This document shows positions 4,841 through 5,170 of a DNA stretch of 5,170 nucleotides, one piece after another (within the stretch, counting starts at the first letter, position 1; each line of letters starts with the position of its first letter). The translations under genes and the position numbers were made by a program. Under the pieces are notes generated by a model, which ran no database searches, was not told the DNA's origin, and saw nothing but the letters and a program-made list of their open reading frames with translations. The stretch is from Frondihabitans sp. (lineage in GTDB: Bacteria; Actinomycetota; Actinomycetes; Actinomycetales; Microbacteriaceae), in NCBI GenBank assembly GCA_025464735.1, contig JAODMX010000275.1, forward strand, positions 1-5,170. Reading direction: 5' to 3'.

Positions 4841-5170
4841 TCACGATGCCGACGCCCCCGTCCTTCGCACGCCTTCGGCGTCCACGCCCGCCGCGCCGGT
4901 CTCGTGACCAGACGCGCTGGGCGCGCCGGGGACTTCAGCGGGTCCTGGCCAAGGGTGATCTCCTACCCTTGCCTCGACCGCAGCCGCGAGGTGAGCGCGC
5001 AGGAACGCGCCCGCGCGCGTCAGGGCGGCGTCCGCCTCATCGAGCAGCGCCGTGAACACCTGGAAGACGTGGGGCACGCCAGGGGTCACCTCGAGGGTCA
5101 CCGCGACGTCGGCGGCCGCGGCGCGCGCCGCGAGCCGCGTCGCGTCGTCCAGGAGGATCTCGTGCGACCC
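4841..5170 (-). CDS. Alpha/beta hydrolase (hormone-sensitive-lipase-like esterase), C-terminal part, runs off right edge
   Basis: 109 residues of the C terminus are visible. The segment starts with GSHEILLDDATRLAARA, the region after the last core strands in alpha/beta-hydrolase-3 (HSL-type) esterases. VTLEVTPGVPHVFQVF then carries the catalytic His at visible residue 34 in the PH(V/D)F signature, and GAFLRAHL (55-62) is where family members normally end. The nucleophile and oxyanion motif (HGGG, GDSAG) lie outside the window. About 47 extra residues rich in Ala, Gly and Pro follow the normal end, which suggests loss of the original stop. It probably acts on small acyl or aryl esters; the substrate is unknown. 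No terminator hairpin with a T-tract is seen between its stop and the tRNA fragment. Confidence 0.85.
   Translation of the reverse strand, partial: GSHEILLDDATRLAARAAAADVAVTLEVTPGVPHVFQVFTALLDEADAALTRAGAFLRAHLAAAVEARVGDHPWPGPAEVPGAPSASGHETGAAGVDAEGVRRTGASAS

Noticed and set aside
4950..4971. CAAGGGT / ACCCTTG hairpin with 8-nt loop
   Set aside because: Falls within the esterase C-terminal extension, with no T-tract; probably chance.

Overview
All supportable genes lie on the minus strand, so the biological reading order runs from the right edge to the left. The DNA is GC-rich. Strong Shine-Dalgarno sequences sit 6 nt before several starts, and an LtrA-type membrane protein, an F420-reductase-like NADP enzyme and a molybdo-hydroxylase remnant are present. 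This fits a high-GC Gram-positive (Actinomycetota) or a Chloroflexota-type bacterium. I cannot name the organism from sequence alone.

Layout from right to left. At the right edge is the C-terminal end of an alpha/beta hydrolase (4841-5170). About 50 bp later comes what looks like the 3' half of a tRNA gene, possibly Gly, with no matching 5' half (about 4753-4790). This is the usual form of an integration scar. A 400 bp region without a conventional gene follows (4436-4840). It contains three 12-bp tandem units, an 8+8 bp inverted repeat, a 10-bp palindrome, a GC hairpin and a 32-codon ORF. That ORF has a strong ribosome site, and its stop overlaps the start of the next gene (ATGA).

The main block (1217-4435) then encodes an MBL-fold metallo-hydrolase with a complete dizinc ligand set, an NADP-binding F420-reductase-like oxidoreductase, a C-terminal scrap of a molybdopterin-binding xanthine/aldehyde dehydrogenase subunit, a YcaC-type isochorismatase-fold cysteine hydrolase, and a peroxiredoxin-fold protein whose peroxidatic Cys is Ser. 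A truncated LtrA-family membrane protein follows (775-1173). After about 390 bp with no gene, the N-terminal half of queC (7-deazaguanine synthesis) runs off the left edge.

The MBL, reductase and hydrolase genes, with the peroxiredoxin relative, look like one co-directional redox or detoxification transcription unit with an elaborate upstream regulatory region. No substrate can be read from the sequence. Several members are eroded: the dehydrogenase is reduced to about 65 residues, LtrA to about one third, and the peroxiredoxin has lost its catalytic residue. With the tRNA fragment, this suggests an accessory segment shaped by insertion and deletion. I do not see a clearly new multi-gene system. 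The features most worth following up are the Cys-less peroxiredoxin, the coupled small ORF with the repeat-rich region before it, and the tRNA scar.
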